DNA of 64,000 bases from an uncultured Prevotella sp. (lineage in GTDB: Bacteria > Bacteroidota > Bacteroidia > Bacteroidales > Bacteroidaceae), in NCBI GenBank assembly GCA_905233165.1, contig CAJODL010000005.1:124001-188000 (forward strand), read 5' to 3'. Positions 27,257 to 36,087 of the stretch are shown here, in pieces. Position 1 is the first letter of the stretch. The number at the start of each line of letters is the position of its first letter. A model generated the notes under the pieces. The model searched no databases and was not told the origin of the DNA. It saw only the letters and a program-made list of their open reading frames with translations. The translations under genes and the position numbers were made by a program.

Positions 27257-28756
27257 ATGAGTATATTATCAATATTTGTACTGATTCCCGTACTGATGCT
27301 TCTCGGCCTTTGGTTGGCAAGAAACATCAATGAAGTACGCGGTGTGATGGTAGCAGGAGCCTCTTGCCTTGTAGCACTCTCAGTATGGCTCACCATCGAT
27401 TTTATAAGCCAGCGTGCCGCAGGCAATACAGCAGAAATGCTTTATACCTACAGCCATGTATGGTTTGCTCCACTGAACATTTCTTATGCCGTAGGTGTTG
27501 ACGGCATCAGCGTTGTGATGCTTCTGCTTTCAAGCATCATAGTATTTACCGGCACATTCGCTTCATGGAAATTGCAGCCGCTGACAAAGGAGTTCTTCCT
27601 TTGGTTCACACTGCTTTCTACTGGTGTATTCGGATTCTTCATCAGCATCGACCTCTTCACCATGTTTATGTTCTATGAGGTTGCCTTGATTCCTATGTAT
27701 CTCCTCATTGGCTATTGGGGTTCCGGCAACAAGGAATATGCTGCTATGAAACTGACCCTGATGCTGATGGGTGGTTCTGCCCTCATCATCGTTGGTCTTG
27801 CCGGTATCTATTTCTTTAGCGGTGGCCAGACAATGAATCTGCTCGACATTGCCCACCACACAAATGGTGCAATGATGATACCTGCAGAAATACAGAAGGC
27901 TTTGTTCCCATTCGTATTCATTGGTTTCGGTGTACTCGGAGCATTATTCCCATTCCACACATGGTCTCCTATCGGTCACGGATGTGCGCCAACATCTGTA
28001 TCTATGCTTCATGCTGGTGTGCTTATGAAGCTTGGTGGATACGGCTGCTTCCGTATTGCTATGTTCCTGCTTCCTGATGCAGCAAATGATCTCGCGTGGA
28101 TATTCCTTATCCTTACAACTATATCTGTTGTATATGGTGCATTCAGTGCTTGTGTACAAACCGACCTAAAGTTTATCAATGCATACTCTTCTGTGTCTCA
28201 CTGCGGACTTGTACTCTTCGCACTCCTTATGATGACAAAGGTATCATGCACAGGTGCTATACTGCAGATGCTTTCTCATGGTCTCATGACAGCATTGTTC
28301 TTCGCACTCATCGGTATGATATATGGACGTACCCACACACGTGATATACGTGAGTTGGGCGGTTTAATGAAGATAATGCCATTCCTCTCTGTAGGATATG
28401 TGATAGCAGGTCTTGCAAACCTTGGTCTCCCAGGTTTCTCTGGCTTCATCGCAGAAATGACAATCTTCGTTGGTTCATTCGAAAATCCAGATACATTCCA
28501 CCGTTGCTGCACAATAATAGCATGTACCTCTATTGTAGTAACAGCTGTCTATATTCTTAGAACAGTCGGATTTATCCTCTTCGGAAATGTTACCAACCCA
28601 CATTATGAAACACTTACCGATGCTACTTGGGATGAGAAATTCGCAGTATGCTGCCTCATCTTCTGTGTAGCAGGTCTCGGTTCTTTCCCACTTTGGGCAA
28701 GCAATGTCATTGAGACAGGTGTTATTCCAATTCTAACAAACATAGGAACGCTATAA
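27257..28756 (+). CDS. nuoM: NADH-quinone oxidoreductase subunit M
   Basis: 499 residues, about fourteen membrane helices; MFMFYEVALIPMYLLIGYWG, FGVLGALFPFHTWSP and THTRDIRELGGL identify the second antiporter-like subunit. It starts nine bases after nuoL. Confidence 0.96.
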   Translation: MSILSIFVLIPVLMLLGLWLARNINEVRGVMVAGASCLVALSVWLTIDFISQRAAGNTAEMLYTYSHVWFAPLNISYAVGVDGISVVMLLLSSIIVFTGTFASWKLQPLTKEFFLWFTLLSTGVFGFFISIDLFTMFMFYEVALIPMYLLIGYWGSGNKEYAAMKLTLMLMGGSALIIVGLAGIYFFSGGQTMNLLDIAHHTNGAMMIPAEIQKALFPFVFIGFGVLGALFPFHTWSPIGHGCAPTSVSMLHAGVLMKLGGYGCFRIAMFLLPDAANDLAWIFLILTTISVVYGAFSACVQTDLKFINAYSSVSHCGLVLFALLMMTKVSCTGAILQMLSHGLMTALFFALIGMIYGRTHTRDIRELGGLMKIMPFLSVGYVIAGLANLGLPGFSGFIAEMTIFVGSFENPDTFHRCCTIIACTSIVVTAVYILRTVGFILFGNVTNPHYETLTDATWDEKFAVCCLIFCVAGLGSFPLWASNVIETGVIPILTNIGTL

Positions 28757-28759
28757 GAT

Positions 28760-30223
28760 ATGAATTACGGTCAATTTCTATATATGATACCTGAGGCAAC
28801 CCTCGTTGCTTTCTTGGTAATATTGTTCATAGAAGACTTCTGCTCTGCTCGCGATGCAGAAAGGAAATGGTTGAATCCATTTGCCAGCGTCTGTTTCCTG
28901 GCGCAGACAATAGTATGTCTTCTTCCTACCATCATGGGAAACAACAATACAATAGACCTCTTCGGTTCTATGTATCATGCAACCCCAGCAGTAAATATGA
29001 TGAAGGCTATCCTTACATTTGGTACCTTTATCGTTGTACTGCAATCACGCAATTGGCTCAACAATACAGAGTCAAAGATGGTAGAAGGTGAGTTCTACAT
29101 GTTGACAGCATCAACTCTTCTGGGTATGTATATAATGATGTCAGCAGGCGACTTCCTGATGTTCTTCCTTGGTCTTGAGATGGCTTCTGTGCCTATGGCA
29201 TGTATGGTAGCTCTCGACAAATGGCGCAACCAGTCAGCAGAAGCAGCAGCAAAGTTCATTCTTACTGCCACATTCTCTTCAGGAGTAATGCTCTATGGCA
29301 TCTCTTTCCTCTATGGCGCTACAGGACATCTGTATTTTGATGATTTTAGAATGCTTCTCAAGCCAACAAATCTGTCTGTAATGGGAATGGTATTCTTCAT
29401 CGCCGGATTAGGCTTTAAGATTTCGCTCGTTCCTTTCCACTTCTGGACTGCCGACACATATCAGGGTGCTCCAACAACAGTAACCGGTTACCTCAGCGTA
29501 ATCTCTAAGGGAGCAGCAGCATTTACTCTTGCTACCCTACTCTATAAAGTGTTCATTGCTCTACTTCCTTTCTGGATGTTTGCAATGATGTTGCTTGTCG
29601 TGCTGACAATCACAATCGGTAACCTCATGGCAATACGTCAGACAGAGCTAAAGCGATTCATGGCATTCTCTTCTATCTCTCAGGCAGGTTACATTATGCT
29701 TGTAGTGATAGGTGGTGACAGCATCATGTCTGTAACAGCCTTGATGTACTATGTTTTGATTTACATCGTTGCCAACATGGCAGTATTTACCATCATTGCT
29801 TCTGTTGAGAATGCTAATGACGGACGTACCGATATGGCAACTTACAACGGACTGTACCGCACAAATCCAAAGATGGCCTTCCTCATGACACTAGCTCTCT
29901 TCTCTCTTGGCGGTATTCCTCCGTTTGCAGGTATGTTCTCTAAGTTCTTCGTATTCCTTGCAGCAGTAGATGGCAGACCAACATTCTGGCCATATTTCAT
30001 CGTATTCATAGCACTCGTAAATACCGTAGTGTCACTATACTACTATCTACTGATAGTAAAGGCTATGTATATCCGCAACAAAGAAGAGGATGGAGAACCA
30101 ATTCCTGCCTTTGCGATGGATTTCAACACAAAACTGACACTTGTCATCTGCACCGTCGGAGTAGCATTCTTCGGAGTTTGCAGTTGCATCTACGAAATGC
30201 TTCATACCGCTGCAGCACAGTAA
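28760..30223 (+). CDS. nuoN: NADH-quinone oxidoreductase subunit N
   Basis: 487-residue antiporter-like subunit with FFLGLEMASVPMACMVALDKWR, LVPFHFWTADTYQGAPTTVT and LFSLGGIPPFAGMFSKF. Its TAA stop is immediately followed by the ATG of the next, non-respiratory gene, so the downstream locus is coupled to the operon. Confidence 0.96.
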   Translation: MNYGQFLYMIPEATLVAFLVILFIEDFCSARDAERKWLNPFASVCFLAQTIVCLLPTIMGNNNTIDLFGSMYHATPAVNMMKAILTFGTFIVVLQSRNWLNNTESKMVEGEFYMLTASTLLGMYIMMSAGDFLMFFLGLEMASVPMACMVALDKWRNQSAEAAAKFILTATFSSGVMLYGISFLYGATGHLYFDDFRMLLKPTNLSVMGMVFFIAGLGFKISLVPFHFWTADTYQGAPTTVTGYLSVISKGAAAFTLATLLYKVFIALLPFWMFAMMLLVVLTITIGNLMAIRQTELKRFMAFSSISQAGYIMLVVIGGDSIMSVTALMYYVLIYIVANMAVFTIIASVENANDGRTDMATYNGLYRTNPKMAFLMTLALFSLGGIPPFAGMFSKFFVFLAAVDGRPTFWPYFIVFIALVNTVVSLYYYLLIVKAMYIRNKEEDGEPIPAFAMDFNTKLTLVICTVGVAFFGVCSCIYEMLHTAAAQ

Positions 30224-31405
30224 ATGTCTAAAGTACAGATTATACCTGTTGATACGAAGAAGGCAATGGATGATTACGTTGCCCTTCCTCACCGACTCTA
30301 TGAAGGATGTGCGGAGTATGTTCCGGAATTGGATATGGATACCCGCAACTTCTTCAACCCAAAGCATAACGACAGCCTTAAATACGCTGATGTACAATCG
30401 TTCGTTGCTTATCGGGACGGAGAATGTGTGGGACGCATAACAGGTGTTATCTCTCATAAGACAAATGTAAAATGGAATGTACGCCGCGTACGTTTCACAA
30501 ACATAGAGTTCTATGACTCTCTCGATATTTCCTCTGCTCTGCTGAATGCTGTCGAGCAATGGGGAAAAGAGAAAGGAATGGAGGCGATAGAAGGTCCTAT
30601 GGGCATTACCGACTTCGACAAGGAAGGTATGCTTATGGAGGATTACGAATTAGGAGGTTCTGCAGCGGAATTTTGGAACTTTCCCTATTATGTCCAGCAC
30701 ATGGAGAAATTGGGCTATACCAAAGCCGTTGACTGGTTGCAGGTACGCATAAATGTTCCGGAGGAGATTCCAGCACGTTACCATCGTGTATCAGAATACC
30801 TGAAAGAGGAACTCCACCTTCGTGTTATCAAGAAGACAAAGAAGGAAGTAAGAGCAGGTTACGGACATGTGCTCTTCGACCTCTTCAACGAAGCCTTCGC
30901 CCCACTCTATGGCACATCAGTATTCGATTACAAGCAGGTTGATGACTATATCAATATGTATCTTCCCCTGCTCGATATGGACCTGATACCATTCATCGTT
31001 AACGAGAAGGACGAATTGGTTGGTGCTGCAGTAACATTGCGCGACCCGTCAGAGGGCTTGAAGAAGTCAAAAGGCAAATTCCTCCCCTTCGGATGGTTGC
31101 AGCTAATTAAACACATCTATGTCAAAAAGAGCGAGAAGGCAATGCTTCTTCTCATCGGTGTGAAACCGGAACTGCACGGCATGGGTCTCAATGCGATGTT
31201 CTTCGACAACCTGATTCCAATCTATAATAAGAAAGGTATTAAATGGTGTGAAACAAATCCGCAATTAGAATATAATGTTAAGGAATTGGCACAGTGGAAG
31301 CCTCTCCATCCTCAGATGGTTAAACGTCGCAGATGCTGGGAGAAGTCTCTCTCCGACAAGCCATTAACCCCTAACACAATGATAAAAAATCTTTCAAATG
31401 AATAG
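30224..31405 (+). CDS. GNAT-like acyltransferase heading the polyene-like locus
   Basis: 393 residues, soluble, with GAAVTLRDPSEGL and LLLIGVKPELHGMGLNAMFFDNLIP, the latter resembling the acetyl-CoA binding part of the GNAT fold in its C-terminal half; the N-terminal part (VALPHRLYEGCAEYVPELDMD) resembles the same group of long Bacteroidetes N-acetyltransferase-like proteins. It starts on the base after the nuoN stop and overlaps the ketosynthase gene by 8 bases. Together with its neighbours it may acylate a lipid head group or amine, but the reaction is inferred only. Confidence 0.68.
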   Translation: MSKVQIIPVDTKKAMDDYVALPHRLYEGCAEYVPELDMDTRNFFNPKHNDSLKYADVQSFVAYRDGECVGRITGVISHKTNVKWNVRRVRFTNIEFYDSLDISSALLNAVEQWGKEKGMEAIEGPMGITDFDKEGMLMEDYELGGSAAEFWNFPYYVQHMEKLGYTKAVDWLQVRINVPEEIPARYHRVSEYLKEELHLRVIKKTKKEVRAGYGHVLFDLFNEAFAPLYGTSVFDYKQVDDYINMYLPLLDMDLIPFIVNEKDELVGAAVTLRDPSEGLKKSKGKFLPFGWLQLIKHIYVKKSEKAMLLLIGVKPELHGMGLNAMFFDNLIPIYNKKGIKWCETNPQLEYNVKELAQWKPLHPQMVKRRRCWEKSLSDKPLTPNTMIKNLSNE

Positions 31406-32615
31406 AGTAGTAATTACAGGAATGGGTATCTGGTCATGTTTGGGCCAAACCCTCGACGATGTTCGTCAGTCACTTTTTGAAGGAAAGAGTGGTATTATTT
31501 TCTCACAGGAGCGTAAAGACCTTGGTTTCCGTTCAGCACTGTGTGCTAATGTTCCAAAGCCAGACCTCAAGCCATTCATTTCCCGCAATCTGCGTCAGTT
31601 CATGCCAGAAGAGGCACAGTATGCGTATATGGCAACAAAGGATGCCTTGGAGGCAGCAAAGATAGATCAGGATTTCCTCGACAGCCATGAGGTAGGTATT
31701 ATCTATGGCAATGACTCTGTTGCAGAGGCAACGATGAATGCCCTCGATAAGTTCCGTGAGTTCAAGGACACCTCTGCCTGCGGCTCTGGTGCTATTTTCC
31801 AGTCAATGAACTCTACCATTACCATGAATCTGGCTTGTCTGTTCCGTCTTCGTGGTATCAACCTTACCTCTTCCGCAGCCTGCGCTTCAAGCTCTTTGGC
31901 AATAGGTAACGCCTATCTGCTCATCAAGAATGGTCTGCAGGATTGTATCATCTGCGGCGGTGGTCAGGAGGCTAACATGTATTCTATCGCATCCTTCGAC
32001 GGCATCCAGGCATTCTCTACCCGTGAGAGTGAGCCAACGAAGGCTTCTCGTCCATTCGACAAGAACCGTGACGGCCTTGTTCCTGGTGGCGGTGCTGCTA
32101 CCGTTATTCTCGAGAGCTACGAACATGCCGTAAAGCGTGGTGCTCCAATATTGGCAGAGGTAGTCGGCTGGGGATTCTCAGGCAATGGCGACCATATTTC
32201 TACTCCAAACGTAGCAGGTCCTGCACGTTCTTTGGAACTGGCTCTGAAGAACGGTGGCGTAGATCCACGTCAGATCGGTTATATCAATGCACACGCTACA
32301 TCTACCCACGCCGGTGACGGACGTGAGGCAATGGCAATAGCACAGGTATTCGATGACTACAAGGTGCCTGTAACATCTACCAAGTCACAGACAGGTCACG
32401 AGATGTGGGCTGCCGGAGCGGCAGAATGCATTTACTCTATGCTCATGATGAAGAATGACTTCATTGCAGGAAACATTAACTTCGAAGAACCTGACGAAGA
32501 GACAAACTGCATCAACATCATCCCTGAGACGAAATCAGCACACTTTGATATGTTCTTATCTAATTCTTTTGGTTTTGGTGGAACTAACTCAACTTTAATT
32601 ATAAAAAATCTATAA
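31398..32615 (+). CDS. beta-ketoacyl-ACP synthase of the secondary-lipid / aryl polyene type
   Basis: 405-residue FabF-like condensing enzyme. The catalytic set is complete: Cys162 in SAACASSS, His299 in NAHATSTHAGD, Lys329 in TSTKSQTGHEMW and His334, plus SNSFGFGGTN near the end. The nucleophile region SAACASSS differs from the housekeeping TACATG pattern and is closer to ketosynthases of specialised fatty-acid clusters. It works with the ACP encoded next. There is no second ketosynthase or chain-length factor in the window. Confidence 0.85.
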   Translation: MNRVVITGMGIWSCLGQTLDDVRQSLFEGKSGIIFSQERKDLGFRSALCANVPKPDLKPFISRNLRQFMPEEAQYAYMATKDALEAAKIDQDFLDSHEVGIIYGNDSVAEATMNALDKFREFKDTSACGSGAIFQSMNSTITMNLACLFRLRGINLTSSAACASSSLAIGNAYLLIKNGLQDCIICGGGQEANMYSIASFDGIQAFSTRESEPTKASRPFDKNRDGLVPGGGAATVILESYEHAVKRGAPILAEVVGWGFSGNGDHISTPNVAGPARSLELALKNGGVDPRQIGYINAHATSTHAGDGREAMAIAQVFDDYKVPVTSTKSQTGHEMWAAGAAECIYSMLMMKNDFIAGNINFEEPDEETNCINIIPETKSAHFDMFLSNSFGFGGTNSTLIIKNL

Positions 32616-32627
32616 ACATTTTTCAAG

Positions 32628-32867
32628 ATGACAAGAGAAGAAATCGTATCTAAGATTAACTCTGTTCTTGCAGAGGAGTTTGAAGTAGAAGAAAGTGTAA
32701 TCACTCCAGATGCCAATATTAAGAACACTTTGGCTCTTGATTCTCTTTCTCTCGTTGACCTCGTTGCTCTCATCCAGCACGAATACAAAGTAAAGATTCC
32801 AGCAGAAGATCTGCCAAAGGTGCAGACTTTCAATGACCTTTACGACTACATTGAGTCTCATGCTTAA
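32628..32867 (+). CDS. acyl carrier protein
   Basis: 79 residues, acidic, four-helix ACP. The phosphopantetheine site is LALDSLSLVDL with Ser39. This is a dedicated carrier for the adjacent ketosynthase and dehydratases rather than the housekeeping AcpP, judging by location and divergent sequence around the DSL motif. Confidence 0.9.
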   Translation: MTREEIVSKINSVLAEEFEVEESVITPDANIKNTLALDSLSLVDLVALIQHEYKVKIPAEDLPKVQTFNDLYDYIESHA

Positions 32868-33276
32868 CATTAAGCAACTAATACCACAACGCTCGCCCAT
32901 CATGATGGTGGACGAGTTGTTGTGTGTTCATGGCGACGAAGCACAGTGCCGCCTTGCTGTCAGAGAGGATAATTTCTTTCTGGAGAAAGACTGTCTTATT
33001 GCCGAAGTAGGTATCATCGAGCATATTGCGCAGTCAGCGTCTGCCTTTGCCGGCTATCGTGCCGTAGAGGAAGAAGGTGCTACAGAACCTCCAGTCGGAT
33101 ATATCGGCGAAGTAAAGAACTTCCATCTTACCGAGCGCCCTGCCGTGGGTGATGTCCTCATCACCACCATTATCATGGGTCCTACCGTCGATGGTGTTAC
33201 CATCATCAGCGGTGAGTGTAAGAAAGAAAGTGGAGAACCTGTTGCCGACACAAGAATGAAGATATATGTTCCTTAA
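32860..33276 (+). CDS. hotdog 3-hydroxyacyl-ACP dehydratase, ApeP-like
   Basis: 138 residues from ATG 32860, which overlaps the ACP stop; the frame is open for nine more codons inside the ACP gene. The start MLNIKQLIPQRSPIMMVDELL and GIIEHIAQSASAFAGYRA match the FabZ-like group in which ApeP of aryl polyene clusters falls. The usual HFPGxPxxPG loop is absent, as in ApeP, so it probably pairs with the next gene product. Confidence 0.78.
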   Translation: MLNIKQLIPQRSPIMMVDELLCVHGDEAQCRLAVREDNFFLEKDCLIAEVGIIEHIAQSASAFAGYRAVEEEGATEPPVGYIGEVKNFHLTERPAVGDVLITTIIMGPTVDGVTIISGECKKESGEPVADTRMKIYVP

Positions 33277-33619
33277 AGATAAATTCTATAAAGTAACAAA
33301 GGAAGAAGTTTCCGGCACGAGTGCTACATACACCCTCGCCATTCTTCCCGATTGCAGTGTGTACGACGGCCATTTCCCCGGCAATCCCGTATGCCCTGGA
33401 GTCTGCAATATGCAGACCATCCTTGAGTGTGCCATGATGCTGACAGGAACAGACCTCCACTACAATACCATCAAGCAGTGCCGCCTGACGGCTATTGCTA
33501 CCCCGGAGGTATGTCCGGAAGTAACGGTATCTGTCTCCGTTGACGAGAGCAATACCATTCTTGCTGAGATAAAAGACAGCAAGCAGACATACATGACCTT
33601 AAAAGGTACAGTACAATGA
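33266..33619 (+). CDS. hotdog 3-hydroxyacyl-ACP dehydratase, ApeI/FabZ-like
   Basis: 117 residues, hotdog fold, with the catalytic loop YDGHFPGNPVCPGVCNMQTILECA containing the HFPGxPxxPG motif. It overlaps the upstream dehydratase by 11 bases and the exporter by 4. Two unequal dehydratases side by side are typical of aryl polyene clusters, where the two proteins act as a pair to leave double bonds in the growing chain. Confidence 0.8.
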   Translation: MFLKDKFYKVTKEEVSGTSATYTLAILPDCSVYDGHFPGNPVCPGVCNMQTILECAMMLTGTDLHYNTIKQCRLTAIATPEVCPEVTVSVSVDESNTILAEIKDSKQTYMTLKGTVQ

Positions 33620-36087
33620 CCAGAATTTTTTCCAACATCTACCAATATTTTAAAGGCCATCAGTACCAAATGTGGTTCTCGATGGTTTTATTGTTTTTAG
33701 TCACAGGCTACGGTGCTGCCTGCATACACCTTGAGGAAGACCTCAACAAGCTGATGCCATCATCGCGCAATGCTGACGGCTCTATCAAGACCGCATTTGC
33801 TGACCTCAGGATTAAAGACAAGACATATCTGCTCTTTGAGATGACCGGCAATTCCAAGGAGTCGAAGTCAAAAGCCGTGAGCCGGCTCATCAATACCTGC
33901 GACGTCTTTTCCGACTCGCTCCTGGCTCGCGATACTACCGGCATCGACATTTTCCGCAGCATCCCTGACGACATGATGTTCGAGGGTGTATCCTTCCTTG
34001 TAGAAAATCTGCCGGCATACATCGACACCAGCGCCTATGCCCAGTTCGACAAGCTGCTGACGCCGCAGCATCTCCGTGAGCAGCAGGCCATCAACGCTAA
34101 TGATAAGGAGAAGGCAATGGAGAATGACGAGGAGACAGGCGAGATGCTGTCTTCACTCATCGACATGGACCCTATCGGCATGCGCGATATTCTGGCAAAG
34201 CAGATGGAGCCGCTGCTCTCTACCGGCGGTAAGTACACCACCATCGACGGCCATTTCTTCGTACCCGATTCTACGGTGTGCGTTGCATTTATCTCTCCTG
34301 CGTTCTCTTCTACGAATACAGGACAGGGCTCCGCTCTCTTTGAGCATCTCAACAACCTCATCGACAACTTTGCCAAGACACATCCCGACGTCAAGATATC
34401 CTACTACGGCACTCCGGCAAGCGGATACTACAACTCTTCCACTATCAAGAACGACCTTGTCTCTACTGTCGGATGGTCAACGCTGATAGTGCTGCTGGTA
34501 CTCTTTCTCTGCATGCGAACATGGAACACCATTCCTCTCCTGATGCTGCCGGTTGTCTTCGGCACATTCTTCGGACTCTCCGTGATGTATCTCATCCGCG
34601 GACAGTTCTCACTCCTTGCCCTCGGCATGGGAGCGATAGTGCTGGGCGTCGCAATGTCATACGTGCTGCATATCATCATACACTACAAATACACCGGCGA
34701 TGCCAAGAAGGTGATTAGTGACGAGACAATGCCGGTGCTGTTGGGATGCATCACCACCATCGGTTCCTTCATGGGACTTATCTTCATCAAGACCGACCTG
34801 CTGCAGGACTTCGGTTTGTTCGCTGCCCTTGCAATCGTCGGCACAACGGTATTCTCGCTCATCTATCTGCCACACCTCATGGAGTTGGAGGGCAACAAGA
34901 TAAACAAGCGTGCCTTCGCCGTGGTAGATAAGATTAACAACTATCCTATAGACCGAAAGAAGCCGCTCCTCGTCCTTGTTATGGTTATCGTTATCGTTTT
35001 CGTTACAGCATACGCCATCAAGGGCACCGACTTCGATGCCGACATGAGCCACCTTGGCTACCTCGCTCCGAATACGGAATATGCCGAGCATCTGCTGGAC
35101 TCTAAGACAGCTTCCACCGGTGAACTTACCGACACTACGAGATACTTTGCTTCTCAGGGCAAGACAGCAGAGGAAGCCCTTCGCAATTTTAGCCTGCTGC
35201 AGGCGAAACTCGATTCCCTGCATAAGTTAGGACTGGTGAAGAACTATACCCACACCAATTCCATCTTCGTGCCCCTCACTCAGCAGCATGAGCGCATCGA
35301 CGCATGGAAGGCGTTCTGGACACAGGAGCGCATCAACAAGGTGCGTCCTTTCGTTCCTGCCGATTCTCCTTTCTTTGAGTTGGTAGAGGGTGACTATCTG
35401 CCTACCCCACTCTATAATGTCGATATCATTCCTGTTGGTTATCAGTCAACGCTCATGGAGCAGACAATGGCCGGCGACTGGCTCATCTTCACCAATGTCA
35501 CCATGCCGCGCGACCTGAAGACATACACTGCCGTCTGCGATGCTATTGCCAACGAGCCAAATATGATGGTGCTCGATACCAATTATTACACCAAAGACGG
35601 TCTGACAACCCTCAACAGCGATTTCAACGTGCTGCAGTGGGTCAGCATGGCATTCGTCTTCGTTGTATTGCTGCTCAGCTTCCGATTCAACTGGCGCTAT
35701 GCCCTGCTGGGTTTTGCGCCAATCCTCATCTCGTGGCTCATCGTACTGGGAGCAATGGCACTCTTCGGCATCCGTTTCAATCTCATCAACATCATCATCT
35801 CTACCTTCATCTTCGGTATTGGTGTTGACTATTCTATATTCATCATGTCAGGACTCATCGGCGAGAAGAACCATACCACGGCACACATGCTGGCATTCCA
35901 TAAGACGGCCATCCTCTTCTCGGCTTTCATACTCATCACTACGGTCGCCTCCATGCTCCTTGCCAAGCATCCGGCCCTCCAGTCGGTAGGCTTCGCAACC
36001 CTCGTGGGCATGATATCCGCAGTAGCCCTGTCATACATACTACAACCAGCGGTGTTTAGGATGTTAAATGTGAAACCTGAAACTTGA
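33616..36087 (+). CDS. MMPL/RND-family lipid exporter
   Basis: 823 residues with two repeats of one helix, a large periplasmic domain and five further helices. FGLSVMYLIRGQFSLLALGMGAIVLGVAMSYVLHIIIHY and FIFGIGVDYSIFIMSGLIGEK are the intramembrane motifs of the family. Such exporters move hydrophobic products (aryl polyenes, hopanoids, mycolates) from the inner membrane. The ATGA overlap on both sides puts it in the same translational unit as the dehydratases and the FAD enzyme. Confidence 0.87.
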   Translation: MTRIFSNIYQYFKGHQYQMWFSMVLLFLVTGYGAACIHLEEDLNKLMPSSRNADGSIKTAFADLRIKDKTYLLFEMTGNSKESKSKAVSRLINTCDVFSDSLLARDTTGIDIFRSIPDDMMFEGVSFLVENLPAYIDTSAYAQFDKLLTPQHLREQQAINANDKEKAMENDEETGEMLSSLIDMDPIGMRDILAKQMEPLLSTGGKYTTIDGHFFVPDSTVCVAFISPAFSSTNTGQGSALFEHLNNLIDNFAKTHPDVKISYYGTPASGYYNSSTIKNDLVSTVGWSTLIVLLVLFLCMRTWNTIPLLMLPVVFGTFFGLSVMYLIRGQFSLLALGMGAIVLGVAMSYVLHIIIHYKYTGDAKKVISDETMPVLLGCITTIGSFMGLIFIKTDLLQDFGLFAALAIVGTTVFSLIYLPHLMELEGNKINKRAFAVVDKINNYPIDRKKPLLVLVMVIVIVFVTAYAIKGTDFDADMSHLGYLAPNTEYAEHLLDSKTASTGELTDTTRYFASQGKTAEEALRNFSLLQAKLDSLHKLGLVKNYTHTNSIFVPLTQQHERIDAWKAFWTQERINKVRPFVPADSPFFELVEGDYLPTPLYNVDIIPVGYQSTLMEQTMAGDWLIFTNVTMPRDLKTYTAVCDAIANEPNMMVLDTNYYTKDGLTTLNSDFNVLQWVSMAFVFVVLLLSFRFNWRYALLGFAPILISWLIVLGAMALFGIRFNLINIIISTFIFGIGVDYSIFIMSGLIGEKNHTTAHMLAFHKTAILFSAFILITTVASMLLAKHPALQSVGFATLVGMISAVALSYILQPAVFRMLNVKPET

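Noticed and set aside
31398..33619. Housekeeping fatty acid synthesis (fabF-acpP-fabZ)
   Set aside because: The nucleophile motif SAACASSS, the second dehydratase lacking HFPGxPxxPG, and the exporter and FAD enzyme in the same unit point to a specialised pathway.
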